Below are positions 9,290-17,892 of a DNA stretch of 64,000 nucleotides, one piece after another. Below the pieces are notes generated by a model. That model had not been told where the DNA came from. It saw nothing but the letters and a program-made list of their open reading frames with translations, and made no database searches. Each line of letters opens with the position of its first letter. Positions within the stretch are counted from its first letter, which is position 1. The stretch is taken from assembly GCF_029024305.1 (NCBI RefSeq), contig NZ_CP118974.1, positions 2,449,069 to 2,513,068 on the forward strand, read 5' to 3'. This stretch comes from Mammaliicoccus vitulinus (lineage in GTDB: Bacteria; Bacillota; Bacilli; Staphylococcales; Staphylococcaceae). The position numbers were made by a program, and so were the translations under genes.

Positions 9290-10459
9290 ATGGTAAATTG
9301 GAAAGAAAAAGTAGAAAATAAATTCGATCGTTTAGTCGACATCAGACGATATATGCATAAGAATCCAGAACTATCATTTCATGAGGAAAAAACTCATGAT
9401 TTTCTTTTATCTGAACTAAAAAAGTTAGATAAATTATCTATTAGAGAGCGCGTTGGAGAGCGTGGTATTGTCGCCAAGTTAGAAGGGAATCAACCTGGTC
9501 AAACAATCGCATTCCGAGCTGATTTTGATGCTTTACCGATACAGGACGAAAAAGACGTTCCATATAAATCAACTGTCGACGGTGTTATGCATGCTTGTGG
9601 TCACGACGGTCACACGGCAACACTTTTAACATTTTGCGAATTACTTCATGAACATCAACATTTACTTAAAGGTAATGTTGTCTTTATTTTTCAATATGCT
9701 GAAGAATTAAATCCCGGTGGTGCAAAAGCAATGGTGGATGATGGCGCACTAGATGGCGTGGATAAAATTTATGGAAACCATTTTTGGAGTGGTCATGAAA
9801 CATCATCAATCAAGACAAAGCCTGCTGAAATGATGGCTTCTCCTGACTTTTTCGAAATAACGATTAAAGGTAAAGGCGGACATGGTGCCAAACCACATAC
9901 TTCAATTGATCCAATTGTTATTGTAGCTGAATATATTTCTAGCATACAAAAAATCATATCTCGTCATATCGATCCGATTGATAGAGGCGTTATAACTGTT
10001 GGTAAAATAGACGCAGGAAGTGCTTTTAACGTAATAAGTGATACAGCTACAATTGAAGGTACCGTTAGAACTTTTAAACCTGAAGTTAAAGACACGATTG
10101 AAAAAGATCTTGAACGCTTATTAAAAGGTTTATGTATAGCCAATAACGCCACGTATGAATTTAATTATCGCAGAGGTTATCCTACAGTTGTAAACCACGA
10201 TGCTCAATATAATGTCGTAAAAGAAGCAGCATCATCGTTAAATTTAACTTACGAAGATATTTCACCCATGATGATTGGCGAAGACTTCTCCTATTATCTG
10301 CTCAATCGTCCAGGCTGTTTCTTCTTAACTGGTAGCGGTAATGAGGACAAAGCTTCATTAGCACCTCATCATCACCCTATGTTTGATTTAGATGAAGAAG
10401 CAATGAAGACCACAACTGAAATGTTTATCAAAGTTCTTGAGATAGAAGGTGTTCTATAA
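9290..10459 (+). CDS. M20 family metallopeptidase / N-acyl amino acid amidohydrolase, copy 1
   Basis: This 389-residue M20D amidohydrolase hydrolyses N-acyl amino acids or small peptide amides using two metal ions. Ligand motifs are visible: ACGHDGHT near residue 103, the AEE pair in QYAEEL near 140, GNH near 164, and the C-terminal HHHPMFD. The start at 9290 follows AAGAAGG; the longer frame starts without a site. It is the first of three tandem paralogues and the most divergent around the AEE motif (QYAEELNPGG, where the others have HQHAEE). A weak promoter with -10 TACAAT (9243-9248) precedes it. Confidence 0.85.
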   Translation: MVNWKEKVENKFDRLVDIRRYMHKNPELSFHEEKTHDFLLSELKKLDKLSIRERVGERGIVAKLEGNQPGQTIAFRADFDALPIQDEKDVPYKSTVDGVMHACGHDGHTATLLTFCELLHEHQHLLKGNVVFIFQYAEELNPGGAKAMVDDGALDGVDKIYGNHFWSGHETSSIKTKPAEMMASPDFFEITIKGKGGHGAKPHTSIDPIVIVAEYISSIQKIISRHIDPIDRGVITVGKIDAGSAFNVISDTATIEGTVRTFKPEVKDTIEKDLERLLKGLCIANNATYEFNYRRGYPTVVNHDAQYNVVKEAASSLNLTYEDISPMMIGEDFSYYLLNRPGCFFLTGSGNEDKASLAPHHHPMFDLDEEAMKTTTEMFIKVLEIEGVL

Positions 10460-10461
10460 TC

Positions 10462-11661
10462 ATGAGAAATATACTATTACAAAAAGTTGAAGATTATTAT
10501 GATGAAATGATAGAAATCAGGAGACATTTACATATGTATCCAGAACTATCTTTTGAAGAAGTTAAAACACCTGCTTATATCGCTAACTATTTACGAGATT
10601 TAGGTATCGATGTACGAGAAGGTGTTGGTGGCCGAGGTGTAGTTGGCACGCTCAACAAAGATAAAGAAGGTCCAACATTAGCCTTGCGCGCTGATTTTGA
10701 TGCTCTACCTATACAAGATGAAAAAGACGCACCATACAAATCTACCGTTGATGGCGTCATGCATGCTTGTGGTCATGACGCACACACTGCAGTGCTCTTG
10801 ATGACCGCTAAAATATTATCTGAACATAAAGATGAAATTAATGGCCGTGTCGTATTTCTTCATCAACATGCTGAAGAAGTAGATCCTGGTGGTGCCATCC
10901 AAATGATCGCTGACGGCTGTTTAACAGGCGTTGATGCCATCATTGGACAACATGTATCAAGTAGCTTAGATGTCGGGAAAATAGGCTATAAATATGGTAC
11001 AACGACAGGTATCCCAGATGACTTTTGGATTACTTTAAAAGGTAGAGGTGGACATGCCGCTCACCCTGATCAACTTATTGATCCATTAGCTGCAGGTATC
11101 CAATTATGTAATGATTTACAATATATTGTTTCACGTAAAACAAGTGCTTTGTCCCCTGCTGTATTATCTATCACAATGTTTAATGCTGGAGAAACAAATA
11201 ATGTCATACCTGATACTTGTAAGATTGGTGGTACGATTAGAACTTTCGACGCCAATACTCAAACGAGCGTGATTGAAGGATTTAAAAAAGTACTCGAAGG
11301 TATCGCAACTTCTACAGATGTCACATACGATTTAAAATATAGTAAAGGTTACCCGCCTGTTGTAAATACTGAAAGAGAAACTGATTTAATATTAGAAGCT
11401 ACTAAAGAAATAGCCAGTGTTCAAGAATTAGTGGAATTGGAAGCAAGTTTAGGTGGAGAAGATTTTTCTTATTATCAACAGCGTGTACCTGGTGCATTTT
11501 TCTATACAGGAACACGAAACGAACATTTTAAAGCGGACTATCCACACCATCACCCTAAGTTCGATATTGATGAACAAGGACTCATTAATGCCGTACGAGT
11601 ATTTTTATTAACTACATTTAAGTTTATGGAAAGGAATTATCAAAATGAATTTAACGTCTGA
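10462..11661 (+). CDS. M20 family metallopeptidase / N-acyl amino acid amidohydrolase, copy 2
   Basis: This second M20D paralogue has 399 residues and begins two bases after the stop of copy 1. All metal-site motifs are intact: HACGHDAHT, HQHAEEVDPGG, GQHV, GGEDFSYY and the C-terminal HHHPKFD. The segment from RADFDALPIQDEKD through HACGHD is almost identical in all three copies. The C-terminus carries a short extension (KFMERNYQNEFNV) that overlaps copy 3 by 17 bp. The substrate is unknown; hippurate, N-acetylcysteine-type conjugates or N-acyl odour precursors are all handled by this family. Confidence 0.85.
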   Translation: MRNILLQKVEDYYDEMIEIRRHLHMYPELSFEEVKTPAYIANYLRDLGIDVREGVGGRGVVGTLNKDKEGPTLALRADFDALPIQDEKDAPYKSTVDGVMHACGHDAHTAVLLMTAKILSEHKDEINGRVVFLHQHAEEVDPGGAIQMIADGCLTGVDAIIGQHVSSSLDVGKIGYKYGTTTGIPDDFWITLKGRGGHAAHPDQLIDPLAAGIQLCNDLQYIVSRKTSALSPAVLSITMFNAGETNNVIPDTCKIGGTIRTFDANTQTSVIEGFKKVLEGIATSTDVTYDLKYSKGYPPVVNTERETDLILEATKEIASVQELVELEASLGGEDFSYYQQRVPGAFFYTGTRNEHFKADYPHHHPKFDIDEQGLINAVRVFLLTTFKFMERNYQNEFNV

Positions 11662-12820
11662 AGTTACAGAATATATGGATGAATTAATAGATATTAGAAG
11701 ACATTTGCATCAACATCCTGAATTATCTTTTCAAGAAGAAAACACAAAAAAATATATCGCTGATTACCTTGAGAATTTAGGTATTGAAGTTAAAAAAGAT
11801 GTAGGTGGTAATGGCCTTTTAGGATATATTAAAGGTGGCCATGAAGGTCCGACTATCGCTTTAAGAGCTGACTTTGATGCGTTACCTATTCAAGATGAAA
11901 AAGACGTACCGTATAAATCGACAGTTGACGGTGTCATGCATGCTTGTGGTCACGATGCACATACAGCAAGTTTATTAATAACTGCTAAAATTCTTAAAAA
12001 TCATGAAAAAGACATTCACGGTAATGTCGTCTTAATCCATCAACATGCCGAAGAGTCACTTCCAGGTGGCGCAAAATCTATGATAGAAGCTGGTGCGCTT
12101 AATGGTGTAGATTATATCTTTGGTACGCACACTGCAAGTCATATAGAGGCAAATAAAGTTGGTTTTTGTTCAGGACCAGCATATGCAGCGGCTGATTCAT
12201 TTGAAATCGATATCCAAGGTTTAGGTGGTCATGGTGCCATGCCACAGCTAGCTAAAGACCCAATTGTTGCAGCGTCTTCACTTATCGTTCAAGCACAAAG
12301 CATTGTATCTAGAACGATAGATCCTTTAGAGTCTGCCGTTGTCACATTTGGTACATTTAAAGGTGGTAATGCATTCAATGTTATCGCTGATAAAGTACAA
12401 CTGACAGGCACAATTAGAACATACTTACCTAGCGTGAAAGAACAAATTAAAGAACGATTGAATGGTATATTAAACGGCATCGAATCAAGCTATGGTGTTA
12501 AATGTCATTTGAATTATCATGATGGTTATCCACCTGTTATTAACCATAAAAAAGAAACAGAGTGGGCTAAAAGCCTTGCAGCTGAAATTGATACTGTTGA
12601 AGAAGCTTATGATTTCCCTCCATCACTCGGCGGAGAAGATGTTGGTTATTTCTTACAACATGTACCGGGAACTTATTTCTTCACAGGTGTTGGAAATGAA
12701 ACACTTAAAGCAAATTATCCTCACCACCATCCTAAGTTTGATCTAGATGAACAAGCTCTACAAAATAGCGTTAAACTCTTTTTATCAATAATTGAACATA
12801 GTTCAGAATTAGAACAATAA
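11645..12820 (+). CDS. M20 family metallopeptidase / N-acyl amino acid amidohydrolase, copy 3
   Basis: This third tandem M20D paralogue has 391 residues. The ATG at 11645 lies inside the end of copy 2 behind GGAAAGGA, so translation is coupled. It keeps HACGHDAHT, HQHAEESLPGG, GTHT, GGEDVGYF and HHHPKFD, so all metal ligands are present. It is closer to copy 2 than to copy 1 in the AEE region. The gene ends at a strong hairpin terminator and converges on tuf. The M20 gene usually found between tuf and kbl in staphylococci is, to my recollection, single, so two extra copies here look like local duplication. Confidence 0.85.
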   Translation: MNLTSEVTEYMDELIDIRRHLHQHPELSFQEENTKKYIADYLENLGIEVKKDVGGNGLLGYIKGGHEGPTIALRADFDALPIQDEKDVPYKSTVDGVMHACGHDAHTASLLITAKILKNHEKDIHGNVVLIHQHAEESLPGGAKSMIEAGALNGVDYIFGTHTASHIEANKVGFCSGPAYAAADSFEIDIQGLGGHGAMPQLAKDPIVAASSLIVQAQSIVSRTIDPLESAVVTFGTFKGGNAFNVIADKVQLTGTIRTYLPSVKEQIKERLNGILNGIESSYGVKCHLNYHDGYPPVINHKKETEWAKSLAAEIDTVEEAYDFPPSLGGEDVGYFLQHVPGTYFFTGVGNETLKANYPHHHPKFDLDEQALQNSVKLFLSIIEHSSELEQ

Positions 12821-12857
12821 AAAAAGCTTGCTATGAGAAAACTCATAGCAAGCTTTT
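12821..12857. terminator. Bidirectional terminator between M20 copy 3 and tuf
   Basis: A stem of AAAGCTTGCTATGAG with CTCATAGCAAGCTTT and a 4-base loop is flanked by A- and T-runs. It separates the converging M20 genes and the translation block. Confidence 0.9.
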
Positions 12858-12888
12858 ATTTGTTTAATCAAGATTGTTCAATATCGAA

Positions 12889-14079
12889 TTAAGCTTCGAT
12901 AACTGAAACAACACCTGATCCAACTGTACGTCCACCTTCACGGATTGAGAAACGAGTACCGTCTTCAATAGCGATTGGTGAAATTAATTCAACATTCATT
13001 TCGATGTTGTCGCCAGGCATAACCATTTCAACGCCTTCTGGTAAGTTAACTACACCAGTTACGTCTGTAGTACGGAAATAGAATTGTGGGCGGTAGTTTG
13101 TGAAGAATGGAGTATGACGTCCACCTTCTTCTTTTGATAATACATAAACTTCAGCTTTAAATTTAGTGTGAGGTGTGATTGAACCTGGTTTAGCTAATAC
13201 TTGACCACGGTTAACGTCTTCACGAGCAACACCACGTAATAAAGCACCGATGTTATCTCCAGCTTCAGCGAAGTCTAATAATTTACGGAACATTTCAACA
13301 CCAGTTACAGTTGTTTTAGAAGATTCTTCAGTTAAACCGATGATTTCAATCTCTTCACCAACTTTGATTTGACCACGTTCAACACGGCCTGTAGCAACAG
13401 TACCACGACCAGTGATTGAGAATACGTCCTCAACTGGCATCATGAATGGTTTGTCAGAATCACGTTCTGGAGTTGGGATGAATGAATCTACTGCATCCAT
13501 TAATTCCATAATTTTGTCTTCGTAAGCTTCTTCGCCTTCTAAAGCTTTTAATGCTGAACCAGCGATTACAGGAACGTCGTCGCCTGGGAAGTCATATTCA
13601 GATAATAAATCACGAACTTCCATTTCAACTAATTCTAATAATTCTTCGTCGTCAACCATGTCAACTTTGTTTAAGAATACTACTAATGCAGGAACACCTA
13701 CGTTACGTGATAAAAGAATGTGTTCACGAGTTTGAGGCATTGGGCCGTCAGCAGCAGATACTACTAAGATACCGCCGTCCATTTGAGCAGCACCAGTGAT
13801 CATGTTTTTAACATAGTCAGCGTGTCCTGGGCAGTCAACGTGAGCATAGTGACGTTTTTCAGTTTCATATTCGATATGTGAAGTATTAATTGTAATACCA
13901 CGTTCTTTTTCTTCTGGAGCGTTATCGATTTGAGCGTATGAACGAGCTTCCCCGTCACCAGAACGTTTTGCTAATACAGTTGCAATAGCAGCTGTTAAAG
14001 TAGTTTTACCATGGTCAACGTGACCGATAGTACCAATATTGGCATGTGTTTTTGAGCGATCAAATTTTTCTTTAGCCAT
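12889..14079 (-). CDS. tuf: Elongation factor Tu
   Basis: EF-Tu is the GTPase that delivers aminoacyl-tRNA to the ribosomal A site. The 396-residue protein has G1 GHVDHGKT at residues 19-26, G3 DCPGH near 81-85 and G4 NKVD near 136-139, followed by domains II and III ending in [11 protein letters not shown]. The start at 14079 ([10 protein letters not shown]) is behind GGAGAG; the longer frame includes the ribosome site. It is the last gene of the rpsL-rpsG-fusA-tuf group and is separated from fusA by a strong hairpin, so it may be partly uncoupled from upstream genes. Confidence 0.98.
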   Translation of the reverse strand: MAKEKFDRSKTHANIGTIGHVDHGKTTLTAAIATVLAKRSGDGEARSYAQIDNAPEEKERGITINTSHIEYETEKRHYAHVDCPGHADYVKNMITGAAQMDGGILVVSAADGPMPQTREHILLSRNVGVPALVVFLNKVDMVDDEELLELVEMEVRDLLSEYDFPGDDVPVIAGSALKALEGEEAYEDKIMELMDAVDSFIPTPERDSDKPFMMPVEDVFSITGRGTVATGRVERGQIKVGEEIEIIGLTEESSKTTVTGVEMFRKLLDFAEAGDNIGALLRGVAREDVNRGQVLAKPGSITPHTKFKAEVYVLSKEEGGRHTPFFTNYRPQFYFRTTDVTGVVNLPEGVEMVMPGDNIEMNVELISPIAIEDGTRFSIREGGRTVGSGVVSVIEA

Positions 14080-14123
14080 TATGAAATCTCTCCTATTCAT
14101 ATTAAAATTATTTTTTATTTAAG

Positions 14124-14152
14124 CCTCATGATGGTTACTCACCATCATGAGG
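14124..14152 (-). promoter_or_regulatory. Strong intercistronic hairpin between fusA and tuf
   Basis: A perfect 12-bp stem, CCTCATGATGGT with ACCATCATGAGG around a 5-base loop, sits between the fusA stop and the tuf ribosome site. It is not followed by a clean U-run, so it is more likely an RNA-stability or processing element than a full terminator. Confidence 0.65.
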
Positions 14153-14213
14153 AAACTTATATCTAATTTATAAATCATTTCGATGAAAAAATCAATTTAT
14201 TAAAATGAATTAA

Positions 14214-16292
14214 TTATTCACCTTTGTTTTTCTTGATAATTTCTTCTGAAATTGATTTTGGTACTTCTTCGTAGTGATCAAATACCATAGTATAAGTACC
14301 ACGACCTTGAGTGTTAGAACGTAAGTTTGTAGCGTAACCGAACATTTCAGATAGTGGAACAAATGCACGAACAACTTGAGCGTTACCGCGTGCTTCCATA
14401 CCTTCAACACGTCCACGACGACTTGTTACGTCACCCATGATGTCACCCATGTATTCTTCAGGCATAACGATTTCAACTTTCATCATTGGCTCTAAGATTA
14501 CTGGATCACATTTTTTAGCTGCTTCTTTAAGTGCTAATGATGCAGCTACTTTGAAGGCCATTTCTGATGAATCGACATCATGATATGAACCGTCATAAAG
14601 TTTAGCTTTAACATCAACTAATGGATAACCAGCTAATACACCGTTTTCCATTGAATCTTTAAGACCAGCTTCAACTGATGGAATGTATTCACGAGGAACT
14701 ACACCACCGACAATAGCGTTTTCGAATTCGAAACCGCCACCTTGTTCGTTAGGTGTGAATTCAATATGAACATCACCATATTGTCCACGTCCACCTGATT
14801 GACGAGAGAATTTACCTTGTACTTGAGCAGATGTTTTGAACGTTTCGCGGTATGATACCATTGGAGCACCAACAGTACATTCAACTTTGAATTCACGTTT
14901 CATACGGTCTACTAAAATATCAAGATGTAATTCACCCATACCACCGATGATAACTTGTCCAGTTTCATGGTCAGTGTGTGCATGGAATGTTGGATCTTCT
15001 TCTTGTAATTTAACTAATGCATTAGTCATTTTATCTTGGTCAGCTTTAGATTTAGGTTCAACTGACAAGTGGATAACTGGTTCTGGGAACTCCATTGATT
15101 CTAAGATGATGTCATCTTTTTCATCACATAAAGTATCACCAGTTGAAGTATCCTTAAGACCAACAGCACCAGCAATGTCACCAGAATATACAGTAGAAAT
15201 CTCTTCACGAGAGTTAGCGTGCATTTGTAGGATACGACCTACACGTTCACGTTTACCTTTAGTAGAGTTTTTAATGTATGAACCTGATTCCATTGTTCCT
15301 GAATATACACGGAAGAATGTTAATTTACCTACGAATGGGTCAGTCATTACTTTGAACGCTAATGCAGCGAAAGGTGCTGAGTCATCAGGTTTAGCAATTA
15401 CTTCTTCGTCTCCGTCAGTTCTATGTCCAACAATTGGTTTAACATCTAATGGAGATGGTAGGTAATCAATAACTGCGTTCAACATTAATTGAACACCTTT
15501 GTTTTTGAATGCTGTACCACAAAGTACTGGGTAGAATTCAATGTCACAAGTAGCTTGACGGATAGCCGCTTTAAGCTCTTCGACCGAAATTTCTTCTCCA
15601 GCTAAATATTTTTCCATTAATTCGTCATTTGATTCAGCAACAGCTTCGATTAAAGCTTCACGAGCTTCTTCTGCTTGTTGTTTATGAGATTCTGGAATCT
15701 CAACTTCTTCAATTTCAGTACCTAAATCGTTATTGTATTGGAAACATTTCATTTCTACTAAGTCAATAATAGCGCTGAAATCATCTTCCGCACCGATAGG
15801 TAATTGAATTGGGTGAGCGTTTGCTTGTAAACGATCATGTAATGTACCAACTGAATATTCAAAGTTCGCACCCATTTTATCCATTTTATTAATGAATACA
15901 ATACGTGGTACTCCGTAAGTTGTAGCTTGGCGCCAAACAGTTTCTGTTTGAGGTTCAACACCTGATTGCGCATCAAGTACAGTTACAGCACCATCAAGTA
16001 CACGTAATGAACGTTCAACTTCAACTGTGAAGTCTACGTGTCCTGGTGTATCGATGATGTTTACACGGTGACCATCCCATTGTGCAGTAGTCGCAGCAGA
16101 AGTGATTGTAATACCACGCTCTTGCTCTTGTTCCATCCAGTCCATTTGTGAAGCACCTTCATGTGTTTCACCAATTTTATGGATACGGCCTGTGTAATAA
16201 AGAATACGTTCAGTAGTCGTTGTTTTACCAGCATCGATGTGTGCCATGATACCGATATTACGAGTGTTTTTCAAAGAAAAATCTCTTGCCAT
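14214..16292 (-). CDS. fusA: Elongation factor G
   Basis: EF-G is the translocation GTPase of the ribosome. The 692-residue protein has G1 AHIDAGKT at residues 17-24, G3 DTPGHVDF near 81-88, and G4 NKMD near 135-138. Its length matches staphylococcal EF-G. It is the target of fusidic acid. It follows rpsG with a 142-bp gap containing an inverted repeat. The start ATG is preceded by GGAAGGAG. Confidence 0.98.
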   Translation of the reverse strand: MARDFSLKNTRNIGIMAHIDAGKTTTTERILYYTGRIHKIGETHEGASQMDWMEQEQERGITITSAATTAQWDGHRVNIIDTPGHVDFTVEVERSLRVLDGAVTVLDAQSGVEPQTETVWRQATTYGVPRIVFINKMDKMGANFEYSVGTLHDRLQANAHPIQLPIGAEDDFSAIIDLVEMKCFQYNNDLGTEIEEVEIPESHKQQAEEAREALIEAVAESNDELMEKYLAGEEISVEELKAAIRQATCDIEFYPVLCGTAFKNKGVQLMLNAVIDYLPSPLDVKPIVGHRTDGDEEVIAKPDDSAPFAALAFKVMTDPFVGKLTFFRVYSGTMESGSYIKNSTKGKRERVGRILQMHANSREEISTVYSGDIAGAVGLKDTSTGDTLCDEKDDIILESMEFPEPVIHLSVEPKSKADQDKMTNALVKLQEEDPTFHAHTDHETGQVIIGGMGELHLDILVDRMKREFKVECTVGAPMVSYRETFKTSAQVQGKFSRQSGGRGQYGDVHIEFTPNEQGGGFEFENAIVGGVVPREYIPSVEAGLKDSMENGVLAGYPLVDVKAKLYDGSYHDVDSSEMAFKVAASLALKEAAKKCDPVILEPMMKVEIVMPEEYMGDIMGDVTSRRGRVEGMEARGNAQVVRAFVPLSEMFGYATNLRSNTQGRGTYTMVFDHYEEVPKSISEEIIKKNKGE

Positions 16293-16353
16293 AGTATTCT
16301 TACTCCTTCCAAAACATTGGATATTTGGTTGTTGCTTGTATAGATACTTTGAT

Positions 16354-16421
16354 ACCCTAAGAGTTTAAAAAACTAGAGATGACCTTAGTAAAGGGATCTT
16401 TATGATTTTAACGCTTAGGGT
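16354..16421 (-). repeat. Inverted repeat in the rpsG-fusA intergenic region
   Basis: ACCCTAAG (16354-16361) and CTTAGGGT (16414-16421) are complementary and enclose about 52 bases, upstream of the fusA ribosome site. It could form a long-range stem in the message; function unknown. Confidence 0.45.
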
Positions 16422-16434
16422 CCTAAGTTCTATC

Positions 16435-16905
16435 TTACCAACGATAATGAGCAAATGCTTTGTTAGCTTCTGCCATTTTATGAGTATCTTCACGTTTCTT
16501 AACTGCGCCACCAGTATTGTTGGCAGCATCTAAGATTTCATTAGCTAAACGCTCTTCCATAGTTTTTTCACCACGAAGACGAGCATAGTTAACTAACCAA
16601 CGTAAACCTAAAGTTGTACGGCGCTCTGGACGTACTTCTACAGGTACTTGATAGTTTGAACCACCTACACGGCGAGCTTTTACTTCAAGTACAGGCATAA
16701 TGTTGTTGATAGCTTCATCGAATACTTCGATTGCATCTTTACCTGAACGTTCTTGAACAAGTTCAAATGCTGAATAAAGAATTCTTTGAGCAGTACCACG
16801 TTTCCCATCAAGCATGATTTTGTTGATTAATTTAGTTACTAATTTTGAGTTGTGAATTGGATCTGGTAATACATCTCTTTTTGCAACTGGACCTTTACGA
16901 GGCAT
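16435..16905 (-). CDS. rpsG: 30S ribosomal protein S7
   Basis: S7 is a primary 16S rRNA-binding protein of the 30S head. The 156-residue protein starts [16 protein letters not shown] and ends [11 protein letters not shown], the standard bacterial length and termini. It lies 85 bp downstream of rpsL and 142 bp upstream of fusA in the str operon order. The start follows GGAGG. In enteric bacteria S7 autoregulates its operon; the hairpin-forming gap after this gene is a possible site, but this is inference. Confidence 0.98.
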   Translation of the reverse strand: MPRKGPVAKRDVLPDPIHNSKLVTKLINKIMLDGKRGTAQRILYSAFELVQERSGKDAIEVFDEAINNIMPVLEVKARRVGGSNYQVPVEVRPERRTTLGLRWLVNYARLRGEKTMEERLANEILDAANNTGGAVKKREDTHKMAEANKAFAHYRW

Positions 16906-16990
16906 AATCGTAATCCTCCTTCCTTATTATAAAGTTTATTTGATTTATCGTCATTTAAAAAACTGTTATTTACAGAAATTTAACGTTAGA

Positions 16991-17413
16991 TTATTTTTTT
17001 GCAGCTTTTGGTTTTTTAGTACCATAATGTGAACGACTTTGCATACGTCCATCAACACCAGAAGTATCTAAAGCACCACGTACGATATGATAACGCACAC
17101 CAGGTAAATCTTTTACACGTCCACCACGAATAAGTACAACACTGTGTTCTTGTAAGTTGTGGCCAATACCAGGGATATACGCGTTAACTTCGATGTTGTT
17201 TGATAAACGAACACGAGCATATTTACGTAAAGCTGAGTTAGGTTTCTTAGGTGTCATAGTTCCCACACGAGTACATACACCACGTTTTTGTGGAGAGTAT
17301 ACAGTAGTCATTTTTTTCTTCATGCTATTGTAACCTCTGTTTAACGCTGGTGAGTTTGATTTTTGTGATTTACTAGTACGAGGTTTACGTACTAATTGGT
17401 TAATAGTAGGCAT
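16991..17413 (-). CDS. rpsL: 30S ribosomal protein S12
   Basis: S12 is the decoding-centre protein of the 30S subunit. The chosen start at 17413 gives [12 protein letters not shown] and a 140-residue protein with a lysine-rich tail KKPKAAKK, slightly longer than the 137 residues I expect for S. aureus. The segments [11 protein letters not shown] and [13 protein letters not shown] carry the usual lysines, so the gene looks streptomycin-sensitive. The longer open frame reaches upstream through the leader and is not coding; GAGGAGG sits before the chosen ATG. Confidence 0.97.
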   Translation of the reverse strand: MPTINQLVRKPRTSKSQKSNSPALNRGYNSMKKKMTTVYSPQKRGVCTRVGTMTPKKPNSALRKYARVRLSNNIEVNAYIPGIGHNLQEHSVVLIRGGRVKDLPGVRYHIVRGALDTSGVDGRMQSRSHYGTKKPKAAKK

Positions 17414-17445
17414 CTTTAATGTCCTCCTCTCTTCATTTCTTAATT

Positions 17446-17461
17446 CCACACATCCAGGTGG
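17446..17461 (-). promoter_or_regulatory. Small hairpin motif in the rpsL leader
   Basis: On the minus strand, CCACCTGGATGTGTGG folds as CCAC/GTGG around an 8-base loop, about 32 bases ahead of the rpsL start. A second small palindrome, GTAAGCTGTGCTTAC, lies near 17489-17503. I recall similar motifs ahead of rpsL in other Firmicutes but cannot verify it here. Confidence 0.4.
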
Positions 17462-17504
17462 TTCATTTAAAGGTAAATAAAAATAGTAAGCACAGCTTAC
17501 AAAT

Positions 17505-17759
17505 TTATTTGAGCAATGCAACAACTGTCGCATTTACTTCTATTCCATAGTGCGATCCAAGTTCTTGTCTACTAGGACTATAACTTATTGGAACGTCTGT
17601 CTCAAATGCTACAGTTAACACTTTAGACAAAATATGAATATTTACATCTTGAGCAATGATTACTTTACGTACTTCATGCTTCAATAATGCTTTAGTGGTC
17701 TGTTTTAAACCAATGACATAACTGTCTTGATTTAAGCTTAAGGCTTTTTCATTAGACAT
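17505..17759 (-). CDS. rplGB: L7Ae-family ribosomal-like protein (YbxF/RplGB)
   Basis: This 84-residue member of the L7Ae/L30e/S12e/Gadd45 family binds kink-turn RNA. The core [18 protein letters not shown]...[19 protein letters not shown] is characteristic. It lies between rpoC and rpsL, as in B. subtilis (ybxF) and staphylococci. The start at 17759 (MSNEKAL) is behind GGAGGATATCAA; the open frame upstream of it is not supported. It is non-essential in relatives, and its role is probably ribosome-associated RNA binding. Confidence 0.9.
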   Translation of the reverse strand: MSNEKALSLNQDSYVIGLKQTTKALLKHEVRKVIIAQDVNIHILSKVLTVAFETDVPISYSPSRQELGSHYGIEVNATVVALLK

Positions 17760-17860
17760 TTGATATCCTCCAAAGCGTCTGCTTTCATCAACCTTAACAA
17801 TAATAACATCGTACAGTCGTAAAGTCAATATATTTCAAGGTGTTTTTATAATAAAATATA

Positions 17861-17885
17861 AGCTGTTCTAGATACTAGAACAGCT
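17861..17885 (-). terminator. Hairpin after rpoC
   Basis: A perfect 11-bp stem, AGCTGTTCTAG with CTAGAACAGCT and a 3-base loop, follows the rpoC stop by eight bases. The downstream minus-strand sequence is U-rich but interrupted, so termination may be partial, giving read-through into the L7Ae-like gene. Confidence 0.7.
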
Positions 17886-17892
17886 ATATATA

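Noticed and set aside
12519-12746. A 75-codon open frame
   Set aside because: It is an alternate frame inside the third M20 gene.
14836-15465. A 209-codon open frame on the plus strand
   Set aside because: It lies antisense within fusA, has no ribosome site and its composition follows the codon pattern of fusA in reverse.
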